A stretch of DNA of 43,336 bases from Candidatus Poribacteria bacterium (lineage in GTDB: Bacteria; Poribacteria; WGA-4E; PCPOR2b): assembly GCA_022822785.1 (NCBI GenBank), contig JAJEAL010000013.1, positions 73,118 to 116,453 on the forward strand, in the 5' to 3' direction. Shown here one piece after another: positions 41,376 to 43,336 of the stretch. The position numbers were made by a program, and so were the translations under genes. Under the pieces are notes generated by a model. That model was not told the DNA's origin, ran no database searches, and worked only from the letters and a program-made list of their open reading frames with translations. Position 1 is the stretch's first letter. Every line of letters begins with the position of its first letter.

Positions 41376-42302
41376 ATGGGCTGTATATACATTCTTTGGA
41401 ATACCGTCAACAACAAAGCTTATGTTGGACAGACTAAACATGATACACCCGAACACCGATTTGCTGCTCATCTTGGCGAACCTACCTATTACCGAGATAA
41501 CACCGGCAAAAAAGTAGAATCCAAAAACGAGTCTCGGAACTCTGAAATCGCTAAAGATGTAGAAGAATACGGGAAAGATGCTTTTAGATGCGGGATTCTC
41601 TATGAGAATATACCTACAGACTCACTCGACGACTATGAAGTGATGGCGATGCAACAGTATGATACGATACATCCCAACGGGTATAACAGGAACAGGGGAC
41701 CCGTGAAACTTCAGCATAAGTATAACCCCAAACTTTTACCTCCGTTTGTCAAGGGCATCGAGAAATATGATTATAGCGAAGAATATGATGAGGAATATCA
41801 TGAGGAAGTGGTATATGAGAAATATCAGGACTATCCAACAGTCTCCCCGTGGACAGATGATGGCACATACCCTCGCACAATCTGGAATGTAAACACAATC
41901 ACGCGTAGAGTCTGGACGGTATACGATCAAATCACTGAGAGCTGGTATACAATAGAGCGAAAGGAGATAAAAATGAGCGAAGCCCAAATAGCCTGTGTTA
42001 GAAAAATTTGTATTTTTGTTGATAGTGAGAAGATTGTTGAGAAGGAGATGCTTCAATCAGAGGTTGCTTTTCATGAATCCGATCTGCGCCAAATATCTAA
42101 GGAATTATTGGAAGAAAGGACTAGCAAGCAATGGCATCATACCGTGGATAACCGTGATGAGAATGCAAGGGGAGTTATTCAAAGATGGCAATTTGCAGAC
42201 GTAAACAGAAGACATGCTATGGTTGTATTTGATTATTTCTCTATTCCTGAAAATGATTTTGACGGTACAATTGCTAGTAGGAGTGATGCTGCTCTACTAT
42301 AA
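41376..42302 (+). CDS. GIY-YIG endonuclease domain protein with an unknown C-terminal domain
   Basis: A 308-residue protein. The N-terminal GIY-YIG domain is clear: IYILWNTVNNKAYVGQTKH, Arg28, then GKDAFRCGILYENIPTDSLDDYEVMAMQQYDTIHPNGYN with metal-binding Glu88 and Asn104, as in Seg-type homing and phage nucleases. A Tyr/acidic linker (YDYSEEYDEEYHEEVVYEKY) follows, then a C-terminal region of about 110 residues without recognisable family. AAAGGAG at 41960 with a methionine codon at 41973, in frame, could start that C-terminal part on its own. AAAGGA is 11 bases before the main ATG. The gene ends just where hairpin 3 begins. Confidence 0.8.
   Translation: MGCIYILWNTVNNKAYVGQTKHDTPEHRFAAHLGEPTYYRDNTGKKVESKNESRNSEIAKDVEEYGKDAFRCGILYENIPTDSLDDYEVMAMQQYDTIHPNGYNRNRGPVKLQHKYNPKLLPPFVKGIEKYDYSEEYDEEYHEEVVYEKYQDYPTVSPWTDDGTYPRTIWNVNTITRRVWTVYDQITESWYTIERKEIKMSEAQIACVRKICIFVDSEKIVEKEMLQSEVAFHESDLRQISKELLEERTSKQWHHTVDNRDENARGVIQRWQFADVNRRHAMVVFDYFSIPENDFDGTIASRSDAALL
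41973..42302 (+). CDS. Possible internal in-frame product: C-terminal 109 residues of the GIY-YIG protein
   Basis: AAAGGAG (41960-41966) stands 6 bases before an ATG that is codon 200 of the GIY-YIG gene, and the product would begin MSEAQIACVRKICIF. The site is identical to the ribosome binding sites of the neighbouring genes. Either the protein is also made separately, or two genes became fused by loss of a stop. The product has no recognised domain. Confidence 0.4.
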   Translation: MSEAQIACVRKICIFVDSEKIVEKEMLQSEVAFHESDLRQISKELLEERTSKQWHHTVDNRDENARGVIQRWQFADVNRRHAMVVFDYFSIPENDFDGTIASRSDAALL

Positions 42303-42333
42303 AACGTCCGATAACCCGAATTACCGGAGGTTT
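42302..42333 (+). repeat. TCCGATAA hairpin 3
   Basis: AAACGTCCGATAA, loop CCCGAA, then TTACCGGAGGTTT; 11 of 13 positions pair. It starts at the last base of the stop codon of the GIY-YIG gene. The left arm matches hairpin 2 at all 10 shared positions. Confidence 0.6.
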
Positions 42334-42431
42334 AATGGGAACTGCCCCATGTTTGGTCTTTTATTTCTATTTGGTTGGATTGATTCTGTTTTTGTTGGAA
42401 GCTGAGTTTGTTGGCTTAATTCTGTTAGGTT

Positions 42432-42644
42432 TTATGCAGATTGGAACTCTCTCCACTCGATCTCCAACTGCCGAATCATACTCCGCATTGTGCCAATTTT
42501 GAGGTCTTTGCGCCCAGGGTAAGGGATAACGGCTGAAAGGTTGGTATGTGGATTCAGCCACATGCGATGAGATCCCTTACCTCTGCTTGGGATCTCTTGG
42601 CAGCCCAGTGATTTCAGTTTTTTACTGAATTGTCGATATTTCAT
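42432..42644 (-). CDS. hicA: HicA-family toxin (mRNA interferase)
   Basis: A 70-residue protein with the HicA double-stranded-RNA-binding-like fold: MKYRQFSKKLKSLGCQEIPSRGKGSHRMWLNP. His26 in GSHRMW is the conserved catalytic residue, followed by a strand (SAVIPYPGRKDLKIGTMRSMIRQL) typical of the family. HicA cleaves mRNA and is neutralised by HicB. The ATG overlaps the stop of hicB (TGATG), so translation is coupled, with the antitoxin first. Confidence 0.85.
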   Translation of the reverse strand: MKYRQFSKKLKSLGCQEIPSRGKGSHRMWLNPHTNLSAVIPYPGRKDLKIGTMRSMIRQLEIEWREFQSA

Positions 42645-43018
42645 CAGGCATAGAGTCTTGGTTTTAGGCTGGGAACTCTTACCTGAAACCAGAAGGGAGT
42701 ATTCTCAAAAGATTTGTCTTCTGATTTAACGGGTGTGAGTGTTTCAAACTGGAAGGGTTCTAAGAAGGAACTTTTTTTGTTATCTTGGAAGGGAATTGAT
42801 GAGCCACGTGGCTTATCATCAAGGAGTTGAATACTCTCTGGTAACGGGCGTTCTAAATGCTCATATAGTTCGAGTGTCGTAGCAAAGGCATCTTCCACGT
42901 TCTCTAATGCCTCTTCTATTGAGTCACCTTGAGTTATTAATTCGGGTAGTTCTTGGCAGGTCACAGTGTAACCACCTTCCGGTTGCGGTGCCAAAATGAC
43001 CGTTATTCTGTAACTCAT
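42644..43018 (-). CDS. hicB: HicB-family antitoxin
   Basis: A 124-residue protein. Residues 1-60 form the partial RNase H fold of HicB (YRITVILAPQPEGGYTVTCQELPELITQGDSIEEALENVEDAFATTLELY). The C-terminal half (residues 72-124) is rich in Pro, Phe, Ser and charged residues and shows no ribbon-helix-helix or helix-turn-helix, so DNA binding by this protein is not evident from sequence. AAGGAG lies 9 bases before the ATG. It is the first gene of the hicBA pair. Confidence 0.85.
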   Translation of the reverse strand: MSYRITVILAPQPEGGYTVTCQELPELITQGDSIEEALENVEDAFATTLELYEHLERPLPESIQLLDDKPRGSSIPFQDNKKSSFLEPFQFETLTPVKSEDKSFENTPFWFQVRVPSLKPRLYA

Positions 43019-43082
43019 TGTTAGATTCTCCTTGAAAATTGTCAGGCTTTTATTGACAAATCTTGTCTATTATATGCGATAC

Positions 43083-43120
43083 ATTATACCATACATTTGT
43101 ATGGCAATACAAATGTATGG
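43083..43120 (-). promoter_or_regulatory. hicBA promoter with overlapping perfect palindrome
   Basis: On the minus strand TTGTAT (43112-43107), an 18-base spacer and TATAAT (43088-43083). A perfect palindrome at 43089-43120 has 14-base arms CCATACATTTGTAT and ATACAAATGTATGG around GGCA and covers the -35 box and spacer, which is the expected place for an operator. A second small palindrome, GACAA-ATC-TTGTC, lies at 43055-43067 in the leader. Confidence 0.65.
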
Positions 43121-43241
43121 ATATGCGAACACATCGTTTTATACTATTAGCTCTACTAAAGTTTGTACAATTTTTACGTGCAAAGAGGCAGAAAAGAGGT
43201 TATCCTTTCAGAAATCCATCACAATTTTGAAAGGAGAAATA

Positions 43242-43336
43242 ATGAGCCTCATCTTCTGCCTCACCCATATTTTAACCGATTTTCGTCCGTTATTCAACCG
43301 TCAAAACTTCACCCTATTTTGCACCTTCATAGTCGG
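43242..43336 (+). mobile_element. Start of a transposase gene, 3' partial
   Basis: AAAGGAG lies 5 bases before an ATG at 43242, and the frame stays open to the window end. The 31 visible residues (MSLIFCLTHILTDFRPLFNR, then QNFTLFCTFIVG) resemble the N-terminus of DDE transposases of the IS4/IS701 type, which begin with a hydrophobic helix, an F(R/S)P(L)F motif and a second hydrophobic helix. The element's left terminal repeat could not be placed with confidence between 43121 and 43241. Confidence 0.55.

Noticed and set aside
42214-42405. A 63-codon frame between the GIY-YIG gene and hicA
   Set aside because: It overlaps the end of the GIY-YIG gene in another frame, has no ribosome binding site and reads as a random hydrophobic sequence.

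Overview
The window is bacterial and looks like a piece of an uncultured genome of the Poribacteria / Planctomycetes-like kind. This lineage guess rests on gene-content memory only: Fe/2-oxoglutarate dioxygenases of the PhyH family, Gfo/Idh/MocA oxidoreductases, enolase-superfamily and zinc alcohol dehydrogenases, RraA-like proteins, secreted PD40 (TolB-like) repeat proteins, and dispersed hairpin elements with arms reading GAAACCGAGTTTT. No rRNA or tRNA gene was recognised.

Positions 1-37535 are densely coded chromosome. Left part (1-15510): the end of an FAD-dependent reductase, a membrane-anchored TPR protein, two PhyH-family oxygenases flanking a Gfo/Idh/MocA protein, a double-length YibE/F membrane protein, UvrC, an AlbA_2/Schlafen-type regulator, a D-2-hydroxyacid dehydrogenase, a secreted beta-rich protein and two quinone/enoyl reductases of the MDR superfamily. 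Middle (15658-26116): a three-gene operon with a good promoter (enolase-superfamily dehydratase, zinc alcohol dehydrogenase, DXR-like/SAF oxidoreductase) that looks like sugar-acid or polyol catabolism; three tandem PD40 paralogues; an RraA-family protein; an aminoglycoside-phosphotransferase-fold kinase; and a ThDP enzyme. Right part of the core (26277-37535): a large protein of unclear family, a HAD hydrolase, MacB/FtsX-type permeases and an ATPase separated by Uma2 and ThiO genes, a zinc deacylase and a transketolase-like enzyme.

Positions 37536-43336 are different in character: about 1.66 kb without genes, packed with inverted-repeat elements that abut one another, then a run of small genes, nearly all with an AAAGGAG-type ribosome binding site. 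These encode a one-helix membrane/coiled-coil protein, a small protein interrupted by an in-frame TGA, a coiled-coil/zinc-ribbon protein, a winged-helix-like protein and two different GIY-YIG-fold nucleases. A repeated hairpin with TCCGATAA arms follows three of these genes. The run is followed by a hicBA toxin-antitoxin pair on the other strand and the start of a transposase at the window edge. This reads as an accessory or mobile island. It starts with a sigma70-type promoter feeding a leader whose sequence can fold in mutually exclusive ways.

The most interesting items are: a PhyH-family gene in which the iron-binding HxD motif reads HGA, as in non-haem iron halogenases; the structured leader RNA candidate at 38979-39064; the small-gene island with its TCCGATAA hairpins; and the cluster of nested repeats between 37564 and 38890. 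All functional calls are by eye from translated sequence; no database search was run.
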